Translations under genes and position numbers: made by a program | Source: Verrucomicrobiota bacterium | GTDB lineage: Bacteria > Verrucomicrobiota > Verrucomicrobiia > CAIQCK01 | DNA: 64,000 nucleotides | Assembly (NCBI GenBank): GCA_016235595.1 | Contig: JACRJX010000009.1 | Location: 1 to 64,000, forward strand | Direction of reading: 5' to 3' | Shown here: piece by piece, positions 16,783-25,837 of the stretch | Position numbering within the stretch: position 1 is the first letter of the stretch | How the letters are laid out: each line of letters opens with the position of its first letter | The notes under the pieces: model-generated | The model's input: only the letters and a program-made list of their open reading frames with translations | Databases searched by the model: none | Told to the model about the DNA's origin: nothing

Positions 16783-19700
16783 TCAGCGCCGGCGCAACAA
16801 CACCGCGAAATCATGGTCGCTCGTTCCCAGTTCGAGCGTCTCGCCACACGCGACGCGCCGGCGCTCGTGCTTGCCGGTGTCGAGATCCCAAATGTCGGCG
16901 TTGAATTTGCCGGCAATGTTTACCGTCATGCGAGCTGCCGCCGGTTTGCGGTCGCGCAACCACTGCTTCCACGTCTGCGGTTTTGCCGTCTCCCAAAGCT
17001 TGACGCCGGCGAAGTTGCGGAGATAAACGAGCGCCTCGGAACCGTCCGCCCGCACCAGCGACGCAAGCTGGTAACCGGGCGAAATGGCGAAGTCGCTCGA
17101 AGCCGGCTCTGGCGGCGCAAAACGTTCCACACTCGCACGCTGCGGATAATCCGCCGCGTCATCGAGCGCGAAGTCGAAGTTCACGCCTCGATCCAGATAA
17201 TGCCGCGCATAGCGACCCATCATCGCGTTGGCGGCGACGCCTTCGGGTGAGCGGAACCATTGGTCACGATCGAGCGGATGCGGCACGCGAATGGCGATGC
17301 CGGGGCGTTTTCGCTCGAACGTCGCCCAGTTCACGCGGCTCCCGATCTCGTTCGCGAGCCGGAATTCCGCCAACTCGCTGCCGCGGGCGTTCCAGAAGAA
17401 GCAGCCGGGGTTGCCATTGCAGAGCGAGAACCAAATGAGGTCGCGCATCGTCCATCGCCGCGTCTCGCGGTCCGGGCCGTAAGAGAATTGGTCGCCCGCC
17501 GACTCGCCGAGGAAGGCCGGCTTGCCCATCCGGCCGTAGCGTGTCAGCACATCCGTTGCGAGGCCGTAGTCCATCTCCGGCGACGTCGTGCCGTGCGGGT
17601 AGATATGGTAGGTGTAGAAATCAATCGTCGTCTTCGTCTTCCACCAAGCGGGATCGGCCGTGTGCAACCCGCCGCCGCCGTGACTGACGCAGAGCGGCGT
17701 GTCCGGGTCCGCCGCGCGCACCGTCGCCATGGCGTGGTTGGCCCACGAGGCGGGACAGTTCACCATCTCGTTCTCCAGTTCGTAGCCGAACACGAGTGGG
17801 TTATTCTTCACAAAGCCGATCAACTCGCGCGCGTAACGGTCCTGGCAGGCGAGCACGTCGGGATCGGTGTATTTGTCAGCGATGTCGCCGATGAGGTCGC
17901 CATCGCGGATAAAGCGTCGTTGGAACGCCGGCAGTGCATCGAGGCTCTCACCGGCAAACAACGGCAGGCACCACCGCTCCATTGCACCGCGATTGAAGTA
18001 GCATGGCTTGACGTAATCCTCGTGCAGCACGAGCAGAAACTTGAAGCCAAACGGTCGCGCCAGGTCGAGGTAGTGCAGGAACGCCGCGAAGAGGCCAGGA
18101 TTTACGCGCCCGCCAATGTCCATCGGCTCCATGCCGTTCTTGCGATGCGTCCGCAGCATGAACCGCTGCGCTGTGACGCCGTTGGCCTTCAGAAACTTCA
18201 GCCACGCCATGACCTGCTCGTCGCTGGCGTCGGTGAACGAGAGGCGCCTATCCCACTCGCCGTCATCCGTCGGCAAACCGACCCAGTTCGCGTAGAAGCC
18301 ACCGAGTGGCAGCCACGATTTACCGCCCGCTGCGAAGTAGCCGTTGGGCAGCAAGCGTACACGGTTCGGCCGCGGTCCGGCGGGCAACGTCGAGATCGGT
18401 GCGGACTCGCCGGCCAGACCGTTATCGTCTTTCACCGCAACGCGCCCGACCCATCGCTCGGCCGGATTACCGCGAAACGTCGCGTTCGTCCCTTTCACCG
18501 ACAGCAACTTGCCGCCCGATGCGCTCCATTTGATCTCCCGGTTGCCGAGCGGCAGCGGATTGTCAAACTCGTCCGCCAGCGCCGCCGTCACCGCCAGCGG
18601 CGGGTCGCCCGGCTGCAACACGCGCGGTCGCGCAGGCTCGACGACGTAGTGATGCGGCGGCCCCGGCTGCACCGGCACAACCACTTTCGCCATGGGCACC
18701 GCGCTGAACTCAGCCGTCGCTTCCAGCCGATCCGCCTCCGCTCCCGCGCGACGCGAAACGCGATAACGAAACACTGCCTCGCCCGAGCTGTCGGTCAGCG
18801 CCCGTCGCGCCTGATCGTTCACGGCCAGAGATAACTTCGCCGGTTCCTTGTCGAGAACGCCACCAGAACCCGCCGCGAGCGTGAGCAAAACCGGTTGTCC
18901 TCTCACCGTTTTTCCATCCGCGTCGCTCACGCGCACGGTAGCGGTTTGCGTCGTGCCGGCGCGAGGCTGAGGATCGGCGAGCGCGACAGTCACACGCGCG
19001 GCAGGTTTGCTTGGAGTGCCGAGCACCTCGACCGCGCCGCGTGTCGCCTGTTGCAGCGGCGTCAGGCGAATCCAATCAATCTCGACGTGCGCGGTGATCT
19101 TGCTGGTTGGATCAATCCGCAAGGCCGAGAGCGTTCCGTGCCAGTTGGCCTCCCGGCGCAAGTCAATCCGCACCGTCTGCCAGTTCGTGCCGCGCACCCC
19201 AAACTCGTAATGCAGCAAACCGTCGCGGCCGACGGGCCGGCCATAGATGTCCCACTGCGCGCCCGCGACGCTTTGACGGACACGCATCTCCAGTGTCGAA
19301 TAACGATCCACGTCAATTCGCAGCGCCGGCCGTTTCGGCGATTCCGCCCCCCACATCGTTCCCCAGATGAAATACGGGTCTTGCTCCACGTCGAGTTTGA
19401 GCACGCCATTCTCGACCTTGCGGCGGATATACTCCGGCCGGTTGCCCCAACTGGTGATGCCGGCAAAGCCGCCGTCGTCGAAGTCCCACGCCTTGCCAAA
19501 GGTGTCCGTCGCGTAATCGGGAATCCGCAGATTGCCGGCGCTTCCGGCAGGTGCGTGCTGCGTGTCGGTGTTGAAATAGAGTTGGTAACTCCGCTCTTCA
19601 CCTGCCGCAATGGGTCCATCAGTCCATTCCACGCGTCCGTCGCGCACCTGGCACGGCACGTCGCCGCGCCCGGGTTGCACGAGCCGCAACGACCGCGAGT

Positions 19701-19908
19701 TCACCGTCGCGCGGATGCCCAACCGCGCCAAATCCGCTGCGAAGTCCACTGGCAGAACGACGAACGCCCGCTCGCGCGCCTGCTTCTCTTTCGGAACCGT
19801 GACAGTGACACGATACGGCCGTTGGGCGTCGCACCAGTCGGCTGCTTGACTTGAAATGGCCGGGAGAAAGCCGGAAAGAACGATCAACGAGCCGAGGAGT
19901 CTGCGCAT
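16783..19908 (-). CDS. Multi-domain secreted clan-A glycoside hydrolase (GH5-like)
   Basis: 1041 aa. The order is: signal peptide (RLLGSLIVLSGFLPAISSQA), a DUF2341-like and jelly-roll region to ~300, two Ig/invasin-like beta domains (~310-510), then a TIM barrel (~520-900) and a C-terminal beta domain. The barrel starts with RVRLLPNGYFAAGGKSWLPLGG. The acid/base is probably Glu714 in YELENEM and the nucleophile Glu802 in FLGESAG, the usual clan-A pair. The family number is not certain. The start codon overlaps the end of the MFS gene by 25 nt. The role is probably endo- or exo-cleavage of a polysaccharide outside the cytoplasm, upstream of GH127 action. Confidence 0.75.
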   Translation of the reverse strand: MRRLLGSLIVLSGFLPAISSQAADWCDAQRPYRVTVTVPKEKQARERAFVVLPVDFAADLARLGIRATVNSRSLRLVQPGRGDVPCQVRDGRVEWTDGPIAAGEERSYQLYFNTDTQHAPAGSAGNLRIPDYATDTFGKAWDFDDGGFAGITSWGNRPEYIRRKVENGVLKLDVEQDPYFIWGTMWGAESPKRPALRIDVDRYSTLEMRVRQSVAGAQWDIYGRPVGRDGLLHYEFGVRGTNWQTVRIDLRREANWHGTLSALRIDPTSKITAHVEIDWIRLTPLQQATRGAVEVLGTPSKPAARVTVALADPQPRAGTTQTATVRVSDADGKTVRGQPVLLTLAAGSGGVLDKEPAKLSLAVNDQARRALTDSSGEAVFRYRVSRRAGAEADRLEATAEFSAVPMAKVVVPVQPGPPHHYVVEPARPRVLQPGDPPLAVTAALADEFDNPLPLGNREIKWSASGGKLLSVKGTNATFRGNPAERWVGRVAVKDDNGLAGESAPISTLPAGPRPNRVRLLPNGYFAAGGKSWLPLGGFYANWVGLPTDDGEWDRRLSFTDASDEQVMAWLKFLKANGVTAQRFMLRTHRKNGMEPMDIGGRVNPGLFAAFLHYLDLARPFGFKFLLVLHEDYVKPCYFNRGAMERWCLPLFAGESLDALPAFQRRFIRDGDLIGDIADKYTDPDVLACQDRYARELIGFVKNNPLVFGYELENEMVNCPASWANHAMATVRAADPDTPLCVSHGGGGLHTADPAWWKTKTTIDFYTYHIYPHGTTSPEMDYGLATDVLTRYGRMGKPAFLGESAGDQFSYGPDRETRRWTMRDLIWFSLCNGNPGCFFWNARGSELAEFRLANEIGSRVNWATFERKRPGIAIRVPHPLDRDQWFRSPEGVAANAMMGRYARHYLDRGVNFDFALDDAADYPQRASVERFAPPEPASSDFAISPGYQLASLVRADGSEALVYLRNFAGVKLWETAKPQTWKQWLRDRKPAAARMTVNIAGKFNADIWDLDTGKHERRRVACGETLELGTSDHDFAVLLRRR

Positions 19909-21128
19909 AATGCTGCCTTTTGTTCAGGTCGGCGACCGACGAGGAGAATGATCGCCGACAGCGGATAGAGCACGCCGGTGCAGATGAAGATCGGCGTGAA
20001 ACCGTAAGCATCCACCACCGGACCGGTGCAAAGGTTGGCAATGGTAGCGGCGATGGCGCCGACGGTACCGGAAAGGCCAACCACTGTCGCCATGACGGAT
20101 GACGGGAATTGATCACTGATGTGGGCGAGGAAATTGCAGATCCAGAGGCCGTGTGCCGCCATCAGCACCGACATCAACCCGATGGCCCAGCCGGACGACG
20201 GCGTGACGATGACGAGACCTGACACTGGTGTAATCAACGCAGCAATCGTCAGCAGCCACGCGCGCGTCTTGCGCGGTGACCAGCCGCGGCGCACCAGCAC
20301 ATCGGAGAGTTGGCCGGCGGCGATGTTGCTGATGCCAAGCGCGAGAAACGGAATCCACGTGTAGTCGCCGATTTCCTTCAGCGAGAACTTGCGCTCGTCG
20401 GAGAGGTATTTCGGAATCCAGAACATGTAGAAATAGAACACCGGATCAAAGAAGAACCGCCCTGCCAGAATTCGCCAGACGCGAGCGTCGCTCAACAGTT
20501 GGCGCCACGGTACATGGTGGCTCGCGGCCTTCGGACTCGGTGTCTGCTGTAACGAGACGGAATCACGCCCGGAGGTCGTGATCCACCACGCCAGCACCCA
20601 CGTGAAGCCCAGCAAGCCCGTCGCGAAAAACGCCCCGCGCCAACCAAACCGCAGTGCCATCCACGCAGTCAACGGTGGCGCCAGCACTGCGCCAAAGGCC
20701 GAGCCGCCGTTCGCGATACCGATGGCCAATGCGCGTTTGGCCTCCGGAAACCATTCGCACGCGCCCTTGGTGGACGCGGGAAAACAGCCGCCTTCGCCGA
20801 AGCCGAGAAATAATCGCGCCACGCCCAAGCCCAGCGCGCTCATGGCAAACCCGTGCGCACCGCTTGCCGCCGACCAGACGGCTATGCATAGCGCCAATCC
20901 CCACCGCGTGCCGAGCTTGTCCACCAGCCACCCGCCAGCCGTGAACATGATCATGTAACTGAACGTGAACGCTGACACCACGCGCGAGTAGTCTGTGTTG
21001 TCCATCCCGAGTTCCTTCATCAGGCTCGGAGCGAGAACCGAGAGGACCTGGCGGTCGAGGAAACTCAGCGCCGTGGCGAAAAACATCAGCCAGCACAACG
21101 CCCATGCGTTCTTGGGGTAATTGTTCAC
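19884..21128 (-). CDS. MFS transporter, anion:cation symporter (hexuronate/galactonate-like) type
   Basis: 414 aa with about 12 hydrophobic segments. The first loop contains LSFLDRQVLSVLAPSLMKEL and the MFS motif GGWLVDKLGTRWG. LGFGEGGCFPASTKGACEWFP is typical of the ACS subfamily that carries hexuronates, galactonate or related sugar acids. The GTG start at 21128 overlaps the amidohydrolase stop as GTGA, so both are translated together. The neighbouring lactonase-like enzyme and glycosidases support uptake of a sugar acid or deoxy-sugar; the exact solute cannot be read. Confidence 0.88.
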   Translation of the reverse strand: MNNYPKNAWALCWLMFFATALSFLDRQVLSVLAPSLMKELGMDNTDYSRVVSAFTFSYMIMFTAGGWLVDKLGTRWGLALCIAVWSAASGAHGFAMSALGLGVARLFLGFGEGGCFPASTKGACEWFPEAKRALAIGIANGGSAFGAVLAPPLTAWMALRFGWRGAFFATGLLGFTWVLAWWITTSGRDSVSLQQTPSPKAASHHVPWRQLLSDARVWRILAGRFFFDPVFYFYMFWIPKYLSDERKFSLKEIGDYTWIPFLALGISNIAAGQLSDVLVRRGWSPRKTRAWLLTIAALITPVSGLVIVTPSSGWAIGLMSVLMAAHGLWICNFLAHISDQFPSSVMATVVGLSGTVGAIAATIANLCTGPVVDAYGFTPIFICTGVLYPLSAIILLVGRRPEQKAALCADSSAR

Positions 21129-22069
21129 GCCGCGCGCTCCTTCAGGCCATAGGCCACCTGTGCGTTCTTCCAGAACACCTTGTCGAGCGCGGTCTGGCCT
21201 TTTTCGGCGAAGTAGCTCATCGCGATCTGCTGCACACGACCGAGCGGCGCGTTATACTCACTGACAGGCCAGTTGCTGGCGTAAATGAGTCTGTCCGCGC
21301 CGAAGAGCTTCCACAGGATGTCGAGGACAGGCCGGTAGAAGTCCACCTCGGCGGGTGCGTCACCCTTGCGGCGCTTGGTGCCCTCCACAAGACCGGACAC
21401 CTTCATGAACATCTGCGGATGAGCCGCCAGTTTCTCCATCAACTGCTGCCACTCTGCCTGTGGCGCTTTGCCCGTCACGTCGGCTCCCGCAACGTGATTG
21501 ACGATGAGCTTCAGGTTCGGCACAAGTTTCGTGAGCCGGATGGACGGCGCCACCCAAGCCGGCGGGAAGTGCACATCGAAGCTCAATCCACGCTCGGCCA
21601 CATCGCTCAGGTCCTTGATGAACGCGCGGTCGTCGAGCGATTTCTCGAACGTTTTCTCGCGGGTGCGCACGCCACGGAAGATCGGATTCGCCGCGAACCG
21701 CTTCAGGTGGCCCGCAAACTCCGGCGTGCCGAGCGGCAGGTTGCCGACCAGACCGACGATGAGCGGATCCTGCGCGGCGATGTCGAGAATCCACTGGTTG
21801 TCCTCTACCCACGTGCTCGCCTCGACGACGACGATGCCGTCCACGCGCTGCGGCACCGGCAGGGCGCGATAGGTTTTTGGCAGGCGGGTGTGATAGAGCA
21901 CCGGGTCGTTCTTCGCCGGCCATGGCACACCTTGCGGCCGCGTCGGGTCGTAGAAGTGTGCGTGCGTATCAATGATCTTCGCCGGCCGGGGCGCGACCGT
22001 TTCCGCGCAACAAACGGTTGCGGTCAATCCCGCGGCGACTTTGAGGAACTCACGTCGGCTGGTATTCAT
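21125..22069 (-). CDS. Tat-exported amidohydrolase 2 family protein (sugar-lactonase-like)
   Basis: 314 aa from ATG 22069, chosen because the protein then opens with a twin-arginine signal (NTSRREFLKVAAGLTATVCC). The TIM-barrel metal site starts with IDTHAHFYDPTRPQG. Later motifs are VDGIVVVEASTWVEDNQW, LIVNHVAGAD and LIYASNWPVSEYN. This is the amidohydrolase 2 family, which includes L-fuconolactonase, L-rhamnono-lactonase and 2-pyrone-4,6-dicarboxylate lactonase. With the neighbouring sugar-acid-type transporter, hydrolysis of a sugar lactone is a reasonable inference. Export of such an enzyme is less usual and would place the step in the periplasm. Confidence 0.8.
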   Translation of the reverse strand: MNTSRREFLKVAAGLTATVCCAETVAPRPAKIIDTHAHFYDPTRPQGVPWPAKNDPVLYHTRLPKTYRALPVPQRVDGIVVVEASTWVEDNQWILDIAAQDPLIVGLVGNLPLGTPEFAGHLKRFAANPIFRGVRTREKTFEKSLDDRAFIKDLSDVAERGLSFDVHFPPAWVAPSIRLTKLVPNLKLIVNHVAGADVTGKAPQAEWQQLMEKLAAHPQMFMKVSGLVEGTKRRKGDAPAEVDFYRPVLDILWKLFGADRLIYASNWPVSEYNAPLGRVQQIAMSYFAEKGQTALDKVFWKNAQVAYGLKERAA

Positions 22070-22104
22070 GCTGAACTCATTCCAAAGGTTGCCGTCCATG
22101 CTCA

Positions 22105-22122
22105 ACGGACTTCCAAGTCCGT
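22105..22122. repeat. Short intergenic palindrome (REP-like)
   Basis: ACGGACTT-CC-AAGTCCGT is a perfect 8-bp inverted repeat in the 120-bp gap between the FAD oxidoreductase stop and the amidohydrolase start. It has no T-tract, so a terminator is less likely than a dispersed hairpin repeat. It resembles in style the other mini-palindromes in the window. Confidence 0.5.
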
Positions 22123-22189
22123 GTCTTCGACATGAACCAAATAAGAAGACGAAAAGAATCGTTCACGATTCCTGGACGTCATCACAAGC

Positions 22190-23692
22190 CTATTCCTTCT
22201 CCACATACGATTGCAGTGCATCGGGCATCGGGTATTCGAGTTGAACGTGCTGCTGGCGCAAAGCGGCGCGCAGGCGATCGGCGGAAACGGCGGGCAAGTC
22301 CACGTTCAGTCCCTTCGCCAGCGCTGCGGCAGTGCCCGCGGCCTGGCCCATCTGCATCATCGTGCGCGAGAGACGGCAGCTTGACGCGGCCAGCGAACTG
22401 AAACTCGCGGCGCGGCAGGCAACAAGCAGGTTGCGAAAACCCCTGGGTATCAGGCAGCGATAAGGAACGCCGTAAGGCTCGGTCAGATCGCCGCGATGTT
22501 TCGAGTGACCGCCGTGGGTGTCCATCATGTGATCGGCGAGGCAGATGATGTCGGGATGCTTCTGGCCGCTCAGGCCGGAGAGGAGGTCGTTCTCAGTCAG
22601 GACATATTCGCCCACGACCCGCCGCGACTCGCGCACGCCGAGCGCGGGAGCGATCCACAAGAGACGATAGCGGCGGAACTCCTCAATGCGCGTTTGCCAG
22701 TCATGCCAGTGTGCCCGCACGCGCCGCTGGCATTCGGCCAGCGCGGCTTTGTAGCCGAGCCGCATGAACTCCTCGCCTTCCATCGTCGGCAGCATATTGA
22801 TGTTCAGGTCACCGTTGGGATAATGATTGACTTGGGCGCCGGTGAAATTCTTCCGCCACCAGCATTGCGCCGGGATGCCTTCGGGCAGCGGCTCGATGCG
22901 TGGCTCTTTTACCGGCGTGGCGCGATAGATCAACGTAACGCCGTTGATTCGTTGCGTGGCGGTTTCAGGCGCGTCCGGCTCGTTGAACCGGTCCCGCGAT
23001 TCCTGGCCAAACATCATCTGGCATCCGACATTGGCGCAAACGGCGCCGTCGCCCGTGGCGTCAACGAAGTAGCGCGCTCGCAGATGGCTGCCGTTGGACA
23101 ACTGAATCGAATGAACGCGGCCGTCGCTGGCTTCGGCAGCAACGAAGGCGGTGTTCAGCAAGACGCGGCAATGGCCGGTCTCGTCGAGCAAGGTCCGCAT
23201 TGTCTTGGCCATCGCCTCCGGCTCGAAGGGCACGCCATGCCAATGCTCGCGGCGATAGTCCGGTGTGTTTTTTTCGCCGTGCGGGACGTGGCGTTTGAGC
23301 GTCTCAAGGTAACGGCGGCCCGGGTCCGAGACAGTCTCGCCACCGGGATAGCGAAAGGTTTCACGCTTGGGATCGAATGTCCCCCCATGGCGGCCGAATG
23401 AATAGATGGAGACAGCGTTCGGCTGACGCTTCAACCGTTTGTAGAGATCGAAAGGAATGCCGGTGGCGCCAACGGACATCTCCCAACAATTCACGCCCGC
23501 GCGCACCGATGTGCCGCCCAGACAATCGGCTTTGTCCACCAACACCACATCCAGTCCGAGCCGCGCCGCGGCCAGCGCTGCGCCAAACCCGCCGCTGCCG
23601 CCGCCGATGACGACCACGTCGCAATCGTATTCGCCGGCAACGGCGGTCAACAAGGATGCAAAAATGCCGCTAATGAGAACAGCCAGTTTCAT
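22190..23692 (-). CDS. Exported FAD-dependent oxidoreductase
   Basis: 500 aa from ATG 23692; the frame extends further upstream, but only this start places the signal peptide (MKLAVLISGIFASLLTAVAG) first. A dinucleotide-binding fold follows at once (DVVVIGGGSGGFGAALAAAR), then DKADCLGGTSVRAGVNCWEM and a second FAD contact region (RYFVDATGDGAVCANVG). The pattern fits the FAD-dependent oxidoreductase family found beside glycosidases in PVC bacteria and Bacteroidota, whose substrates are mostly unknown. Oxidation of a sugar or related compound with reduced flavin passed onward is plausible. A secreted FAD enzyme beside c-type cytochrome-like proteins is suggestive but not proof of an electron route. 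Confidence 0.82.
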   Translation of the reverse strand: MKLAVLISGIFASLLTAVAGEYDCDVVVIGGGSGGFGAALAAARLGLDVVLVDKADCLGGTSVRAGVNCWEMSVGATGIPFDLYKRLKRQPNAVSIYSFGRHGGTFDPKRETFRYPGGETVSDPGRRYLETLKRHVPHGEKNTPDYRREHWHGVPFEPEAMAKTMRTLLDETGHCRVLLNTAFVAAEASDGRVHSIQLSNGSHLRARYFVDATGDGAVCANVGCQMMFGQESRDRFNEPDAPETATQRINGVTLIYRATPVKEPRIEPLPEGIPAQCWWRKNFTGAQVNHYPNGDLNINMLPTMEGEEFMRLGYKAALAECQRRVRAHWHDWQTRIEEFRRYRLLWIAPALGVRESRRVVGEYVLTENDLLSGLSGQKHPDIICLADHMMDTHGGHSKHRGDLTEPYGVPYRCLIPRGFRNLLVACRAASFSSLAASSCRLSRTMMQMGQAAGTAAALAKGLNVDLPAVSADRLRAALRQQHVQLEYPMPDALQSYVEKE

Positions 23693-23797
23693 TCTGGCAA
23701 CGCGGCGAGAAGAATTATCAAGTGGCACATGGACAGACGGTTCTTGTTGTTCGCGCAGGAGTATTGCCGCCCAACGAGAAACGTTCAAGCTTTCGCT

Positions 23798-25837
23798 CTA
23801 CTCGATCACCAGCAAGCGGTCGCGGGCTTGACCATGGGTTCTGATTTGCAGACCGGTGACAGTCTTCTCTACAGCGCATGTCCAACCTGACGCCGGGAAT
23901 TGGCACGAGATCCGGGTCGCCGCAGCGAACTCGCGGCGAATTTCCACGGTGCAGGGGCCGTCGTCCAGCAGATGCAGCACCCAACGATGCTGGCGCGCCT
24001 GTCGCGTGAGAATGACACGGCTTTCCGGTGGTTGGACAACGAGCGGCGAGGGACCTGCCAGCAGGTCAATCGCCCGTTGCGTCAGTTCCGGCGAATCGAG
24101 GCTGGCAAGATAGGCCATCCTGCCCCGACCCAATGGCCTGACGTGCAGCAAGGGATAGTTCGCGTTACCGCGCTGCGCGGAAAGCAATGTCTCACCCTCC
24201 ACGGCCCGCACCTCGACCAACGTTTTGCCATCGAGTTGGATCGGGTTGTCGGCAAGCCTTCCGCTGGCCGTCCAGCTAGCTTTCGCCGACGGCGCGAACG
24301 CTTGAAATCGAACGCCTAGCTCCTGGGCCAACGCGAAGTCGTTCATCTCTTTTCCTCGCGGGTCGTGTCGCAACGCATCGCCGCCGACCAGCAGGCAGCC
24401 GCCGTCGCGGACGTAGCGCCGCAGGCAGTCGAGTTCAGCGGCAGAGAGGCCGGAGGTGAGCGGCAGGATCAAGAGTTTGAAGCGCGAGAGTTGCTTCTGA
24501 GGGTCGGCCAGGTCGAGAGCATTGACGAACTCCACCGGCGCGCTGCGCTGGAGACTGGCGTTGGCAATCGGCTCCATCGCAGCAACGTAGGGTGCGCGGT
24601 CGTATTTCGGGAAACGGAATCGCGTTGCCTCCGAGAACACGATCCCGACCTGCGAGACGGGCGTGGCGTCGCGCAGCCACGGCTCGATCTGGCTGACCAT
24701 CGCGTAGAACGGCGCGAGTTGCTCGCGATGCCACGCCTGCAGTGCCTCGTTCGGCAGCAGCGTCTTGTGGTTGGTCTGCTTGTGGCCGTAGTAGGAATAG
24801 CAACGCCCGCCGAGCGCGAGACAGGTTCGCCATTCGCGGTGATCCAGTGGCTTGAGCGGCGCTCCGAGAGCCGGGCCGGCGTTGTTCATCAAGCCGTTGA
24901 TTGCCGCGGGCTTGCCGATCGCGCCGCGCAGCAGCATCAGCCGGAACGGGTCGGCAAACTCGTTGTAAGCGATGTCCAGCGACCGCCCGACGTTCAGGTC
25001 GTTCTCATGGTAACTGCTCACGCAGTTCTGCCAGATATCCACCGACGGCTTGATCCGCTTGCACAACGCGCGCAACCGCTCCACCACCCGCGTGGTGGTG
25101 GCGATGTAGAAATCCATATGACGCCGTTCATCGAAATCCTGCCACCGCGTCAGCTCCTGCCCGTAGATTTCCCGAAACAGCCGTCGGCATCCCTCGCACG
25201 TACAGTCCGACGACCCGTGAAGCCCGCCCTTCTTAGCTGAGATCAGAATGTCCCATCGCATGCCGTCCACCGGATAATTCTCCAACACCTCGCGCGTGTA
25301 GGCTTCGACGAGTTCGAGGTAACCCGGCGCGTTCAGGCAAATCACGCATCGCGACGAACAGACCCCGTTGGCGTCCGGCTTGCCGTGAATGAAATCGCGC
25401 CCCAGGTTCTCGCGAATGAATTTCCAGTTCCAGTTCAGCGTAACGTAGCCGAACGCGGCGATCTTGCGTTTGTGCAGTTCCTCGATTGTCCGGCCGAACC
25501 AGTCGCCCTTCATGCCGGGGAACTTCGTGCCCACGCGCGTCTCATGCGTGCAGTAGCCGTGATGCGGCACAGCCATGACAACCGTGCCGTCCACGTGCGT
25601 CTGCCGGCAAAACTCCGCCAGTGCAACCGGGTCCGCTTCGCTGAGGAATTCCGGCAGTTGGTCCGGCTTCAGCGCAATCCAACTCCAGTCAATGTTGAAC
25701 TGGCGGAAACAATGCGCCGGCCCTTTCGGCTTGTAGTCGCTCACGCGCGTGAACGGCGCGAACCACTCGTCGGCACCAACGTTCAAGCCTGCAAGCAAGC
25801 CTGCGACAAGAATTACAGCGATGCGATAGGCGTTCAT
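23798..25837 (-). CDS. Secreted TIM-barrel glycosidase-like protein with GATase-like trimerisation domain
   Basis: 679 aa from ATG 25837, overlapping the aldo/keto reductase stop as ATGA; signal peptide MNAYRIAVILVAGLLAGLNVGA. The barrel (~30-400) contains HHGYCTHETRVGTKFPGMK, VDGMRWDILIS and a CTCEGCRRLFREIYG cysteine motif seen in 'hypothetical glycosyl hydrolase 6' / fucosidase-like families. Residues ~410-590 look like the GH42-type trimerisation fold (SQVGIVFSEATRF, LSRFKLLILPLTSGLS, YVRDGGCLLVGGD), ending in a small beta domain. No catalytic pair could be assigned with certainty. It probably acts on an exported or extracellular glycan. Confidence 0.68.
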   Translation of the reverse strand: MNAYRIAVILVAGLLAGLNVGADEWFAPFTRVSDYKPKGPAHCFRQFNIDWSWIALKPDQLPEFLSEADPVALAEFCRQTHVDGTVVMAVPHHGYCTHETRVGTKFPGMKGDWFGRTIEELHKRKIAAFGYVTLNWNWKFIRENLGRDFIHGKPDANGVCSSRCVICLNAPGYLELVEAYTREVLENYPVDGMRWDILISAKKGGLHGSSDCTCEGCRRLFREIYGQELTRWQDFDERRHMDFYIATTTRVVERLRALCKRIKPSVDIWQNCVSSYHENDLNVGRSLDIAYNEFADPFRLMLLRGAIGKPAAINGLMNNAGPALGAPLKPLDHREWRTCLALGGRCYSYYGHKQTNHKTLLPNEALQAWHREQLAPFYAMVSQIEPWLRDATPVSQVGIVFSEATRFRFPKYDRAPYVAAMEPIANASLQRSAPVEFVNALDLADPQKQLSRFKLLILPLTSGLSAAELDCLRRYVRDGGCLLVGGDALRHDPRGKEMNDFALAQELGVRFQAFAPSAKASWTASGRLADNPIQLDGKTLVEVRAVEGETLLSAQRGNANYPLLHVRPLGRGRMAYLASLDSPELTQRAIDLLAGPSPLVVQPPESRVILTRQARQHRWVLHLLDDGPCTVEIRREFAAATRISCQFPASGWTCAVEKTVTGLQIRTHGQARDRLLVIE

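Noticed and set aside
17260..18834. 524-codon plus-strand frame
   Set aside because: Antisense shadow inside the clan-A glycosidase gene, which has both catalytic Glu on the minus strand.
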